This document shows positions 10,958 to 21,230 of a stretch of DNA of 64,000 bases, in pieces. The position numbers and the translations under genes are program-made. The DNA is from Isoetes taiwanensis (Eukaryota; Streptophyta; Lycopodiopsida; Isoetales; Isoetaceae): NCBI GenBank assembly GCA_021234155.1, contig JAJEKV010000075.1:3407280-3471279 (forward strand), read 5' to 3'. Under the pieces are notes generated by a model. The model saw only the letters and a list, made by a program, of their open reading frames with translations. It did not search any database and was not told where the DNA came from. Positions within the stretch are counted from its first letter, which is position 1; every line of letters starts with the position of its first letter.

Positions 10958-11769
10958 AGATACCCGGTTTCTATAGCCGCAAGGATATGAGACGCACCGT
11001 GAATGTACTCGGGAGCGTCCTCGTCAGCAGGTAATGTGGACTCAATATCGTCCCAGTCAAGGTCGGCCATGGCCAGCTGGGCAGTCTGGGTAACATATGG
11101 GCAATTCTGCATGAAGTGTCCCGGCCTCATACACCTGTAACATGCCTTATCCCGGCGCAGCTGTTCTCTGGCCTCTTTAGGAATGGACTGTAAGAGGTTT
11201 CGAACTTCCTTACCCGCATTGTTCTGCTTATCTGGCGTGTTAAAAGCGACTTTCTTCTCCTGGCGACCGTAAGAGTTCTGCTGAGAGGGCCCCGGACTTG
11301 GAGAGCGGGGTTTGTAAGGTGTGGACGGCCGTGGCTGCGAGTAAGGAGCAGGACGCGGGTACTGATTTCTTGGTATGTCCTCCTCGAGGCTCAATGCTTT
11401 AGCCTCGGCTTCTGCAACTGATTTCGGGTCGATGGCCTTAACCATCCGTTTGATCGATGGTGCCAAACCCTCAATATAGCCCTCCACTGCCCTTTTCTCA
11501 TTCATACCAGGTACATACAGTCTCAGGCGCATGAACTCATCCGTGTAGGCCTGTACGGACATACTCTTCTGCTCCAACCTGTAGAAAGTCTGGATCTGCT
11601 GGCATTTATGTGCACGAGGCACATAATGCGATTTGAAGGCCTTGGCAAACTTTCTGAAGTTGCATCTACTCCTGTCCAGATGTTTGGCTCTGGCATAGCC
11701 CTTCCACCAGATACGGGCAGCTCCGGTAAGGTTTGTGGTGGCAACCTTTCCTGTATCCTTCTCTGTCAT
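10954..11769 (-). pseudogene. gag of copy C, 5'-truncated
   Basis: The frame begins abruptly at MTEKDTGKVATTNLTG, in the middle of the gag domain. It runs through a P/S-rich linker and an intact CCHC knuckle (CYRCMRPGHFMQNC) to IHGASHILAAIETG. The missing N-terminal half is not next to it: its coding sequence touches LTR sequence of copy B at 11769 across a few bases of microhomology (TTCC). Confidence 0.88.
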
Positions 11770-13384
11770 TCCAAGTATTTATACGGTATACGTATAAATA
11801 TGTTGACACGTCACCCAGGTATAGATACGCTACCATGGGGCATGGTAACCTAGGGGGTTGACTTAAAAAGGATTAAATTAGCTATGCTAATTTAATTGTT
11901 AAAGATAATAACCTACATTTAAGGGATCATTATTTATAAAGGATAATTAAACTAATTATCCTTTGAAAATAGCCCACCGCCAAACCCGGTTGGCCCGGAT
12001 GGTGAATGCTATTTTTGGACCCATAAGGTGGATCACCACCCCGTATCCACCATAATCGACCGAGCCGACCGCCTACCTTGGGATTGGGCCGAAATACCAC
12101 CTTGCCCAAGTACTTGCACCTCAGGTGATCGGTGAGCATCGAAGTTTGAAGGATGGAGGCACCAAACGATAACGGGTCGAAGCAGAATACAATGTGGGTG
12201 GCTAGTATAGGTCGATATTCTAGGGTAGCGCCCTTTTGGGCACTTGTGTGTGTTGTCTTGTATGTTTCTCTGTGCTTTTATTCGTAGGAACTAACCCTTG
12301 GTTGAAAAGGTAAGTTCTCTTTATATTTTGATTCGGGTTTTGCTCTCAAAGGATGAATTGATAGTTATTTGCTTAGTTAGCACTCGAGATGGGGGATTAC
12401 GGGAGGGTAGAGACCTCTGAGCCCATATATTGTAGTATGCTCCTAGATAAAAGCCCTCAGATTATCCCAATATCGCGGGCTCATTGCACAAGAACCCACC
12501 GGGTCATAGATGCTATGGTAATGGCTTAGCACCGGACAAGGAACACAAAGGGTGAAGTGGAGGTGGGGTCTTGCACGAACATAAAAGGCTCCCAGGACTC
12601 CTATAGCGAGCTAGACCTCGATAGCCGGTCACGAGGGCCGGGTATGGGTCCGACACTCCCAGGTGGGAAGGTGTGACCCGTATGGGGCACCCCGCACTTT
12701 GAGTAGATTTAGGGGCGAGTAAGTCGGGTGCACGGATGCGAGGGCCGACGCTGCACGTATTCTCTAGCTCGCCCATGGAGCCACCGTGATTACGGAAGGG
12801 GACTTCCCGACCTGCCTCATCGGACCGGGGGCTTCATGAACCCTGGAGTAGGCTCAGCAGGGTGATGCCTCGAGCCTGCGTCTCCGGAAGGCTATAGCGA
12901 CGCCATAGCGTGAATTGACCCATCTGCAAAGTGTGCACAGGAGGGGCGGATGGAGTGGACAACCCTAGCCAATGTTCTATGCCAGCCAACGCCATGTCGA
13001 GATTCCGTCTGCTGATCTCTTGAGGCCTAGCCGTCAGTCGATCCTCACTGGAGTCTGAACCGGGGTAGAACCATGGGTTTGGGGTGTTTTCTTAGGTTTA
13101 GATGCATATTCTTTGCCGTTGGTATTTGGATGGATATGCCACCCTTCGTGGTGGTTATTTATATGTGATTTATGCTGTGTGCTAACCCTTGTATTCACGC
13201 TTCACGACGTAGGAGCCCCACCGGGCGTGGGCGAATGACTTTTCAGTGTCCTTCTTTCGGGCATCGTATTATAGATGGCCCGAAATAGACGGAGGGCCCT
13301 GCTCATGGCGAGTTGGTCGCCATGGGAGGGGAAAGTCCCCGTATGTATGCGTCCGAGGGTCGTATATGTTCAGGGAGCGTCACA
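11769..13384 (+). repeat. 5' LTR of copy B
   Basis: It matches 23392-25004 end to end except that the first bases (TGTGGCG) are replaced by gag sequence of copy C. It ends GGGAGCGTCACA. U3 contains three perfect hairpins: TACCATG/CATGGTA (11831-11847), TAAATTAGC/GCTAATTTA (11873-11893) and AAAGGATAATTA/TAATTATCCTTT (11938-11964). A TATA-like TTATTTATATG near 13155 could serve the promoter. Confidence 0.92.
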
Positions 13385-13385
13385 G

Positions 13386-13397
13386 TGGTATCAGAGC
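13386..13397 (+). other. Primer binding site, initiator tRNA-Met
   Basis: TGGTATCAGAGC starts one base after the 5' LTR and is complementary to the 3' end of plant initiator tRNA-Met, the usual primer of plant Ty3/gypsy elements. Confidence 0.9.
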
Positions 13398-13529
13398 ATG
13401 GTTCTGGGAAGCCAAACTATTGCACTGGCCACATACTAACTCGATAGATCGTTAGCTAGAGAGCGAGGATTTTGGAGTAGTCCGAGTTTTTTGGGTGGTG
13501 TAATGGATGCCGTCATGCTTGCTTTAGTG

Positions 13530-13760
13530 TGGTCTAATTGTAATTGAGAGGGGTGTACCCGGTACCCAACCCTAACCCTAAGTGGCGGGCAGGGGGTACC
13601 CGGGTGTCGCTGGCGCCCGTAGAAACCTCGGGGTAGGGGGTGCCCGCCACCTCGTAAAAACCCTAACCCTAAGTGGCGGGCGGGGGGTACGGGGCCTTGG
13701 CCGTGGCTGCCAAATAGCGACGTCGAGGTAGGGGGTGCCCGCCACCTCGAAAAGCGCGCC
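13530..13760 (+). repeat. Leader repeat: two ~110-bp units with telomere-like and inverted motifs
   Basis: Each unit begins with CCCTAACCCTAAGTGGCGGGC and ends with GGTAGGGGGTGCCCGCCACCTCG, so GTGGCGGGC and GCCCGCCAC can pair into a stem. The units lie between the PBS and ORF1, where packaging and dimerisation signals usually sit. The CCCTAA word equals the plant telomere repeat, but only two copies occur per unit. Confidence 0.8.
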
Positions 13761-13972
13761 CCGTCATTTTTTTCATAAAAAGTTTTTAGGGTTAAAATTT
13801 TAAAAGTGACTTTTTCTTTCACTTTTCTTAAACACCTAGCGCCCTTTTGAGCTCCGCCTGGCCGCCATAGCCGCCGGAGCTAGAAGCTTCCCTCTGCCAT
13901 AGCCAAACCTCGGCCCTTACCTTTCTCCCCCAAGCGCCTGCCCAGCGCCCACCTAGCGCCTACTCTATAAGG

Positions 13973-15336
13973 ATGGAGACACCCAAGCAAGTTTATACGC
14001 GTAAGCCTCGCTATTCTAAAACCCCTATAGAGCTTATAATGGCTGATTTGCTGCCACAACGAGACCCAGCCGGGGCAGAGAAGCAAAGAAGCGAAGAAAT
14101 CTTTGAGTATTTAGGTGAAGCGCTTCTACGAAGGGGTCAGAATCCCATACCCGCTCTTTTGCTATAATGAGCGCTTTGTGTTCAAGCTCAACGCTATTCG
14201 GGAGACCTGCATGATAGTGGAACAGGAAGATGGCGTCCAGAAGTATGCCCGGTTCTTCCCGCCAGCAGGGGATGACCAAGCAGAGGAGGAGGCCTTACAA
14301 ACGCAGGCCCAGAACAGTTTGCAAATGGCCCAAGAGGCGGATCTGCAGTGGTTGGCATTGGATGATCCGGCTTCAGGATACCGCTACCTAGGAAACGGCA
14401 TGTGCCTCTTTGATGGGGGAGCCTATACTCTTCCATCGTTCTCATATGAAGAGGAGACCAATCGTATCCTTTGGGAAGCAGGATCACCCTCGTATTTCAC
14501 AGATCACTTCCAGCGGGCTGTTGAACGAGACATGCAAGCTAATCCCCCACGTTACTTCATAGAGCTTACAAGAAGAACGGAGATCAGAATAGCCAAAGAG
14601 AAGCAAGCAGAGGAGCAAGCCACACTCCGGGCGCAAGCACAGAAGGCAACACAGTTGACGGAGGAGGCTGCCAAGCTTCGTGAGGATACTATCCATCAGC
14701 AGCAGGTAGAACAAGAGCAAAATCTGAAAAGAATGCAGGACGAAGCAGAGCAGAGAGCAAGAGAGGCAACCGAAGCCGTGATGGAGCGACTGAGGAAGGA
14801 AGAGGAAGAAAGGCATCGGCAAGAGCAACCACCTGCAGAAGCCCGTGTTCCTCGCCGAAGACAAAAGAAGACACCCCAAAGATCTGGTGCTCAGTATAAG
14901 GATCAGCTTAGGGCTCGAGGAGGAATCGCTAAGGCTGCAGGGGATAACCGGCGGGACAGCATCATCCGTAAAGCCCGGCATCCCGGAACAAACAGGAAGA
15001 CTCTACCCGAGCTGCACCCCAACCTAGGAGGAGGCATCGTTACAAGCCTGGTGGGTAACGGCACTTCGAGAGATAAGGAAGTACCAGAAATCCACTGAGT
15101 TTCTGTTTACGACGGAAACTTCCTTTCCAGAGTTCTGGTCCGAGATTGCCCAAGAATTTAAGACGGACCTTCGTTTTCAAACTCATGCCATTCTAGCACT
15201 TCAGGAGGCGGCCGAGGCTTACTTGGTGGCCCTCTTTGGCGATGCAAACCTATGTGCCATCCATGCCAAGCGAGTAACCATCATGACAAAAGACCTCTGA
15301 TTAGCCGCGCACCGGATCCGTGGGGAACGGTCATGA
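13973..15336 (+). pseudogene. ORF1 of copy B: coiled-coil protein with H3 C-terminus (frameshifted)
   Basis: The start ATG is at 13973. One frameshift near 14110 joins the short first frame to the long frame 14115-15098. Domains seen: an uncharacterised N-terminal part (RFYEGVRIPYPLFCYNERF, GYRYLGNGMCLFDGGAY); a long E/Q/R-rich coiled coil, about residues 210-310 ([33 protein letters not shown]); a basic segment ([13 protein letters not shown]); then the H3 fold, about 15040-15336, shifted out of frame near 15030-15120. Stop TGA at 15334. Copies A and B share it in the same place, so it is a family gene. A chromatin-related role is inferred from the H3 fold only. Confidence 0.85.
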
Positions 15337-15485
15337 TTATGTACATCACAATTTTGTATCTATGTAAATCGATATATATATTAATATAAAAAGCTGTTTG
15401 ACTTCTTATTGTGAATTGTGAATTTTCCTACAATTAAAAAAAAAAAAAATAAAAAAAAATAATAATAACTGAAAAAAAAAAGGAA

Positions 15486-17010
15486 ATGATGAGCTGGCGC
15501 CTCGAACGCCGTGCCCAGCAAGTTAAATACTCAGATTCATTTTTAGGGTTTCACCATTTCTTACTCCTGTTTTCCTTCTTCCTCCCATCTTCCACTGCGG
15601 TGATGGACTCTGTTGGCCGACTAGCATGGTACATGGGAGGCCGAACAATGGGATCCCCGGGTTCCTTACCCTCTCTTGGATCCTATGTTGCGAGTTCATC
15701 GACCTCATCGACAATATCTTGGCCCCACCACGACTATCGCGACCTTTGTAGAGTTCTATGAAGAGGAAATATTGCCCAAGCGAATTCTTTGGGGAACCGC
15801 CCCAACCTTATCTTCCACAGAGATATTGTGGAGCATATGTTGGGAGATGATGCATACAGCTATGACATCCTCAAGGGCATCATCAGACGTGCTAAGCACG
15901 CTCCCATTATCGATTGTGGCTCTAATGGGCTATACTTTGAAGCCCAATTTGCCCTTGCTCTTATTATGGACAGGTATGTAGATGGTACTGACACCGCTTT
16001 AGAGCAAGCTAAGGCCCCACTTCCTCCAGTTCGAGGAGGAGGGACGGCGGATAAACTTTGCTGATTTCCGATGCGATGGAAGGAGTTAGCTAAAGAGAGG
16101 CCTTTACCTCGTAGTAAGGGCCAAGCACTGGTGGGATTGAGTTCACTTGCTACCATCAAGGTTGGGGATCAGGATTACTTGCTGCTGAGCGACATTCAAT
16201 GGGCGTATCAGCATATCGCAAATAAGGGTAAGCAGAGGACCGCTCACCTTCTTTATGAGCTGGCCGAATATTGTCAGGGTCAGCATGATTTCATTGATTA
16301 CTCTCGCCCCAATTATGCGCCAGAGATACATCAGCTGCTCAACTATCAACCTCTTGATGTTGAGCCTATCAGCACACTCTTGTCCTTGCGCCCGGTTAAT
16401 GATTGGGGTACCCCATCTTGGTTCACGAATCGGCTTTCCGAGCTCTGAGGGCCACATGTGCCCAACATCAACGACGTCGTCGTCAAGCTGGAAGACGACC
16501 CAACCATGGAGGATTTATGTGATGAAAGTCAGTATGCTCAGGAAGAGAAGGATTTTGCCATGGAGGAGGAGCTGCCCCGAAACTTGGAGTCCGAGTTGGC
16601 CTCTTCAACCCATCCGATGGTTCAGGGGTTGAAATGCCATATTACTCGATTCTTCCTGTCGGCTTTCACAAGCAGACAGGTTCTCTTCTTTGCTAAGGCA
16701 ATTGGCCACGAAGCGAGGCGGTGGGCATTAAGGGCACTTTCCACCACAGCGGGCCACAAGAAATTAGCTCCTAACCTTGAGCAGATCATCCTAGTGAACC
16801 GTGATCTTGCCATTGCAGTGTTTGACCATGAGATTGGTTCTTGGATGAACATGAGTCTGCTGGTTGCGGCGCCATTGGCTACAAATGTTCCTCGAGATAT
16901 AGCTTCATCACCTGCCTCATCGATTAATCCTAGCGTGTTACTCCTCAAAGACATCGACCCGAGCCCCGTTTGATACTCAAGCACAAGATGTTGACGGATC
17001 GACCTCTTAG
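15486..17010 (+). pseudogene. ORF2 of copy B, unrecognised
   Basis: The same protein as 1531-3049, in several frames: 15486-15761, 15789-16064, 16071-16448 (MRWKELAKERPLPRSKGQAL...HLLYELAEYCQGQHDF) and 16458-16973 (acidic linker, then KKLAPNLEQIILVNRDLAIA). Together with copy A it indicates a protein of about 500 residues with two globular parts joined by an acidic linker. No catalytic motif is recognised. A poly-A-rich tract (15435-15480) precedes it, as in copy A. Confidence 0.6.
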
Positions 17011-17305
17011 TTTTAGGTTTCATTGGGTCATCGTATGAAATTTTGTTAATTTTGATTGGCATTACCTCTAGTGAGCCAACACCAAAATCTATGTCTTGTT
17101 TTCAATTTTATATATATTCGGGGATATCTTCTTATGTTTCTTGCACTGTTGAAAATCATTCCATTGTTTTCTCCTTTCAAGGATTAAGTATTTTCCTTAA
17201 AGCTCCAGTGGAAGGAAATTGTTTTCAATGTATATATAATTATTCCTGTCGTCTTGCAGAAGAAACACTTGAGGAATACCGGGGCGGGGATCACCGATCG
17301 ATAAG
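17011..17305 (+). other. AT-rich spacer before ORF3, copy B
   Basis: Counterpart of 3050-3344, with the same pyrimidine-rich TTGCAG end (about 17255-17260). No gene seen. Confidence 0.35.
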
Positions 17306-17717
17306 AATGGATGAACAGGGGACCTCCTGAGCAGGACTATGGGGAATTTTAACGAAAGTATCCCGAGCGGGAAGTTGGCGATGACATAGCGGAGGTTAGG
17401 GTCCCGAACAACCTTATGATCGACAAGGGCATGGAAGTAGTTACTCTTCTTCGAGAACGTGCTTACGATGATCTGAGATGGACTCTTTCCCGTACTTGGG
17501 ATTATTGGAATATGACCCCATATCAAGCTTTTGATGATGCTAATGATCATCTCTGGCAAATCTTCTACGCACTGCGAAGGCTCTTCAACCTTCTGATTAT
17601 TAGCCCCACTTGGGATTATCAACCCGTTATTATCCGGGGCTTGGGCACGCTACAAGCTTCGTCGAGGCGTGCGTGAGTGTCTTGCTATGTTGTCATGTAT
17701 CCCTCGCAAACCCTTAA
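17306..17717 (+). pseudogene. ORF3 of copy B, unrecognised
   Basis: Counterpart of 3345-3758. The middle (17416-17640: GMEVVTLLRERAYDDLRW...WDYWNMTPYQAFDD) is almost unchanged. Both ends are shifted by small indels, and the end corresponds to the TAA at 17715. Strong conservation of the middle between copies supports a real protein. Function unknown. The non-coding spacer to gag is 17718-17997. Confidence 0.5.
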
Positions 17718-17997
17718 GCCACAATTTCCAGTTTTGTGTGTTCCTATGCTTTCGCCATGGCTAGGAAATGGCTTGTATCAGGGCCTCTTTGTGTATTATA
17801 TAACTATAAGTTTATAAGCGTGTTCCATATAAACTTCTTTGATGTAACCGTTATTATCTACTTTGTAAATTGAATCTTAGTCCTTTTTAGGTGTTCACTT
17901 TGTGTTTCTTGATACTACTCGAATGACTTTGTTATAACACTTCTTGTTATCGTACTCTTTCTTATATCATCGTATGTTTAATATAGGCGGTGCCGCA

Positions 17998-19290
17998 ATG
18001 CCGCTTTGGCGGACACCCTCAAACGCCGGTCGGTTAACACCCGAACAAGAATTGATCTTTGATGAAAAGACAGGTTAGGCGAATTACAGGCCCTACGTCT
18101 TGCATGCTAACCCACCACGGCATGTACAACAGGGGGCCCTTGCCGGAGTTACCTCCGTTACCACCTAGTCCACCTACCTGCGGCCGGAGTCCCACCACGA
18201 ACTAGTCCTCAGAATGTGCGAAAGAGGTCCCACTCTAAACGCCGGCCGGAGCTCCTCTAGAGACAAGTGCCACCTCTTCAAAAGTCCGCCGCTTCGGTGT
18301 CATGCATCATCGGCATCATCCGGGGCCATGCAAAGCGCCGAGATAAGGAGAATTACCGCGAAGGCAGTTGATCTGACCATAACTAGCATATGGAAGAATA
18401 GGAAATTGGCCCAGGTTTGATGGGAAATCTAGAGGCGGCTTGAATGCCAATCTGGCCGGACGAAATGAAGGAGTTCGGCAGATCCTATGGCATGACGAGA
18501 GAAGGATCTGAAAGGTTGCCACCACAAACCTTTACCGGAGCTGCGAGATCTGGGTGGAAGGGCTATGCCGAGAGCCAAACATCCGACGAGGAGTAGATGC
18601 AACTTCCAGAAAAGTTTGCCAAGGCCTAAATCGCATTATGTGCCTCGTGCACATAAATGCCGCCAGATCCGCTTTCTGACAGTTGGAGCGAAAAAGAGTA
18701 TGTCCGTCTGAGAGCCTACGGATGAGTTCATGCGCTGAGGCTGTATGTACACGGTATGAATGAGAAAAGGGCGGTGGAGGGCTATATTGAGGGTTTGGCA
18801 CCATCGATCAAGCGGATGGTTAAGGCCATCGACCGAAATCGATTCGCGTAAGCGAGGCTAAAGCATTGAGCCTCGAGGAGGACATACCAAGAAATCGATA
18901 CCCAGCGTCCTGCTCCTTACTGCGACCCACACGCCCGTCCACACCTTACAAACCCCGCTCTCCAAGTCCGGGGCCCTCGCCAGAACTCTTACGGTTAGCC
19001 GGAGAAGAAAGTCGCATTTAACACGCCGGATAAGCGAAACAATGCGGGTAAGGAAGTTCAAACCTCTTACAGTCCATTCCTAAAGAGGCGAGAGAACATT
19101 TTACTGGCGGGGATAAGGCATGTTCTACAGTGTATGAGGCCGGACACTTCATGCAGAAATTGCCCATATGTTACCAGATGCCCGGTATGCCATGGCCGAC
19201 CTTGACTGGGGCGATATTGAGTCCACATTACTGGCGGCGAGGGCGGCTCCCGAGTACATTCACGGTGCGTCTCATATCCTTGCGGCTATA
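17998..19290 (+). pseudogene. gag of copy B
   Basis: The proposed start is the ATG at 17998, followed by RLTPEQELIFDEKTG. The R/S-rich basic region, gag domain and knuckle follow the same order as in copies A and C, but the frame is interrupted many times between 18200 and 19170. After 19168 it is open (ADLDWGDIEST...IHGASHILAAIETG) and runs into the protease. In C and in the intact part of B, gag and protease appear to be one frame. Confidence 0.85.
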
Positions 19291-19770
19291 GAAACTGGCA
19301 ATGCTGAAAGCCAGCCTGCTGTCATTTCCACCATAGGCCAAATAGACAGTAAGCCTTTCGTAATTCTTATGGATACGGGGAGTACACATAATTTTGCTTC
19401 TCCTAGAATGGCCCAGGTCCTACAACTGGAAACCCTAAGGTCACGACCGAGGCCTGTCACCTTAGCCAGTGGTAAGGTTAGACATACTCATGGTCGTCGC
19501 ATCAACCTTAAGATGCAGTTGCCCGGCGCACCAGTTGCTATGGGTGCCGAATTAATGGATATTGGCAAATACGACCTCATTGTTGGTATGGAATTCTTGG
19601 CATCTGCAAAAGCCAACATAGACTGCGAGAAGAGAGAAGTTACCTTCAACGCGGATAATGGAGCCCGTGTAACTATAAAAGGTCAACCATTCAACCCTAT
19701 CATGCGGTCTATGTCCATTCGACGGTTAGATAAAGCTATCACGCAAGCAAAAGCTCCTGCCCTTTATTAG
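19291..19770 (+). CDS. Aspartic protease domain, copy B
   Basis: Open frame (19168-19770) with the active site FVILMDTGSTHNFAS, then GAPVAMGAELMDIGKYDLIV and GMEFLASAKANIDCEKREV. This is the usual retroviral-type protease between gag and RT. The frame stops at 19770, before RT. In an intact copy it would be expected to continue. Confidence 0.85.
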   Translation, partial: ETGNAESQPAVISTIGQIDSKPFVILMDTGSTHNFASPRMAQVLQLETLRSRPRPVTLASGKVRHTHGRRINLKMQLPGAPVAMGAELMDIGKYDLIVGMEFLASAKANIDCEKREVTFNADNGARVTIKGQPFNPIMRSMSIRRLDKAITQAKAPALY

Positions 19771-20810
19771 ACTTGCTTCCATTGAGTCGGATGCTAAGCA
19801 AAACCAAGTAATCAACACCTTGCCACGAGGATTGCCGGTATTCTCCATGAATTTAGCGATCTCTTCCCCGGGACGAGATCCGAAAGCTTCCTCCTTTTAG
19901 AGGGGTAGAGTGTGAGATAGCTTTAGAGCCAGGCACTAAGCCTACCAGCAAGGCCCCCTACCGGATGAGTCCCCCGAGTTGGCGAGCTTAAGAAGCAACT
20001 TCAAGAGCTGCTAAACCTAGGTTTTATTCGACCTAGCGTTTTAGCCCTTTGGCCCTATTCTTTTGTAAAGAAAAGGGACGGATCCTTGAGAATGTATATT
20101 GATTATCGGCAACTCAACAAGCATACCATCAAAAATCGCTATGCTTTGCCGAGGGCGATGATCTAATGGATCGGAGTTGCAAGGGCCAAATATTTTTCAA
20201 AAATTGACCTTCGCTCGGGATATCATCAGATAAGGATTAAAGAGGAGGACATCCATAAATCTGCTTTTCGCACTAGATATGGACATTATGAGTTTACCGT
20301 TATGCCTTTCGGATTAACTAATGCCCCCGCAACGTTTATGCGGTTAATGAACGATGTTTTCCGACAATACTTGGATGATTTTGTTGTCATTTTCTTTGAC
20401 GACATTCTCATCTACAGTAAGACTCTAGAAGAGCATGAGAGACATCTTAAATTGGCCCTACAAAAGTTAAGACGTCATCAGCTTTTTGCCAAGTTCTCTA
20501 AGTGCAAGTTTGCCACTCCAAAGGTTGACTATTTGGGCCATATCATTTCTGCAGAGGGAATTGCTACAGATCCAGCAAAAATAGAGGCCGTAAGGGAATG
20601 GCCTATTCCAGAAAATGTCTCCGAGGTCCGAAGTTTCTTGGGATTAGCGGGATACTATCGAAAAGTTTGTAAAGGATTTTGCAAGCATTGCAAAGACCTC
20701 TTACAAACCTTACAAAGCATGAAAAGGTGAAGGATTGGATGGAGCATTGGAAGACTAAGGTTCGGGAAATTTCCAAGCAGCCTTAAAGATGCCTTAACCT
20801 CAAAGACCCG
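19771..20810 (+). pseudogene. Reverse transcriptase, copy B
   Basis: RT blocks in order: [14 protein letters not shown] region (about 20050), [18 protein letters not shown] (20100-20155), [16 protein letters not shown] (20190-20240), [18 protein letters not shown] (20302), the catalytic [10 protein letters not shown] (20392) and [12 protein letters not shown] (20535). The open part is 20302-20730. Frames before 20302 and after 20660 are shifted. It copies element RNA into DNA in the cytoplasmic particle. Confidence 0.9.
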
Positions 20811-21230
20811 TTCTCACGTTGCCCGATCCCGATAAGGATAAACTAGTGGCCACGGATGCAAGTAAAATCGCCAATCGGTGGGGTTCTAATGCGGGAGGGA
20901 GGGTTATTGCTTATGATTCAAAGAAGATGAACGAGACGAACAGCGATACCCTACCCATGATCAAGAGTTGTTAGTCATTGTTCATTGCCTTTGCGAATAT
21001 GGAGACACTACCTCCTTGGTAGAAGGTTCCAGTTGGACACGGATCACCAAAGTCTCCGTTATTTATCCACCCAACCGAACCTCAACCTCCGTCAGAGGAG
21101 ATGGATGGAATTTCTTGAAGAATATGATTTTGAGATCATGTATAAGCCTGGAAAGCACAATGTGGTTGCGGATGCATTGTCACGCCATCCCTCGGTAACC
21201 CGAACCCATTGTAACGCAATTTCTACACTC
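20811..21230 (+). pseudogene. RNase H, copy B
   Basis: KDKLVATDASK (about 20835), YDSKKMNET, then RRFQLDTDHQSLRYLSTQPN (about 21015) and VVADALSRHP. This is the Ty3/gypsy RNase H that degrades template RNA. Shifted by indels between 20860 and 20985. Confidence 0.85.

Larger units (their letters stand above)
5252..11769 (-). mobile_element. Chromovirus copy C, 5'-truncated, minus strand
   Basis: Reading the minus strand from 11769 down, it contains gag from the middle of the domain (MTEKDTGKV...), protease, RT, RNase H, integrase, chromodomain, spacer, polypurine tract and a complete 1617-bp 3' LTR. The 5' LTR, leader, ORF1-ORF3 and the first half of gag are missing. The break at 11769 is fused to the 5' LTR of copy B, which points away from it. 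It belongs to the same family as A and B. Confidence 0.9.

Noticed and set aside
13530-13760. Interstitial telomere repeat or chromosome end
   Set aside because: Only two CCCTAA words per unit, embedded in a retroelement leader with other conserved sequence.
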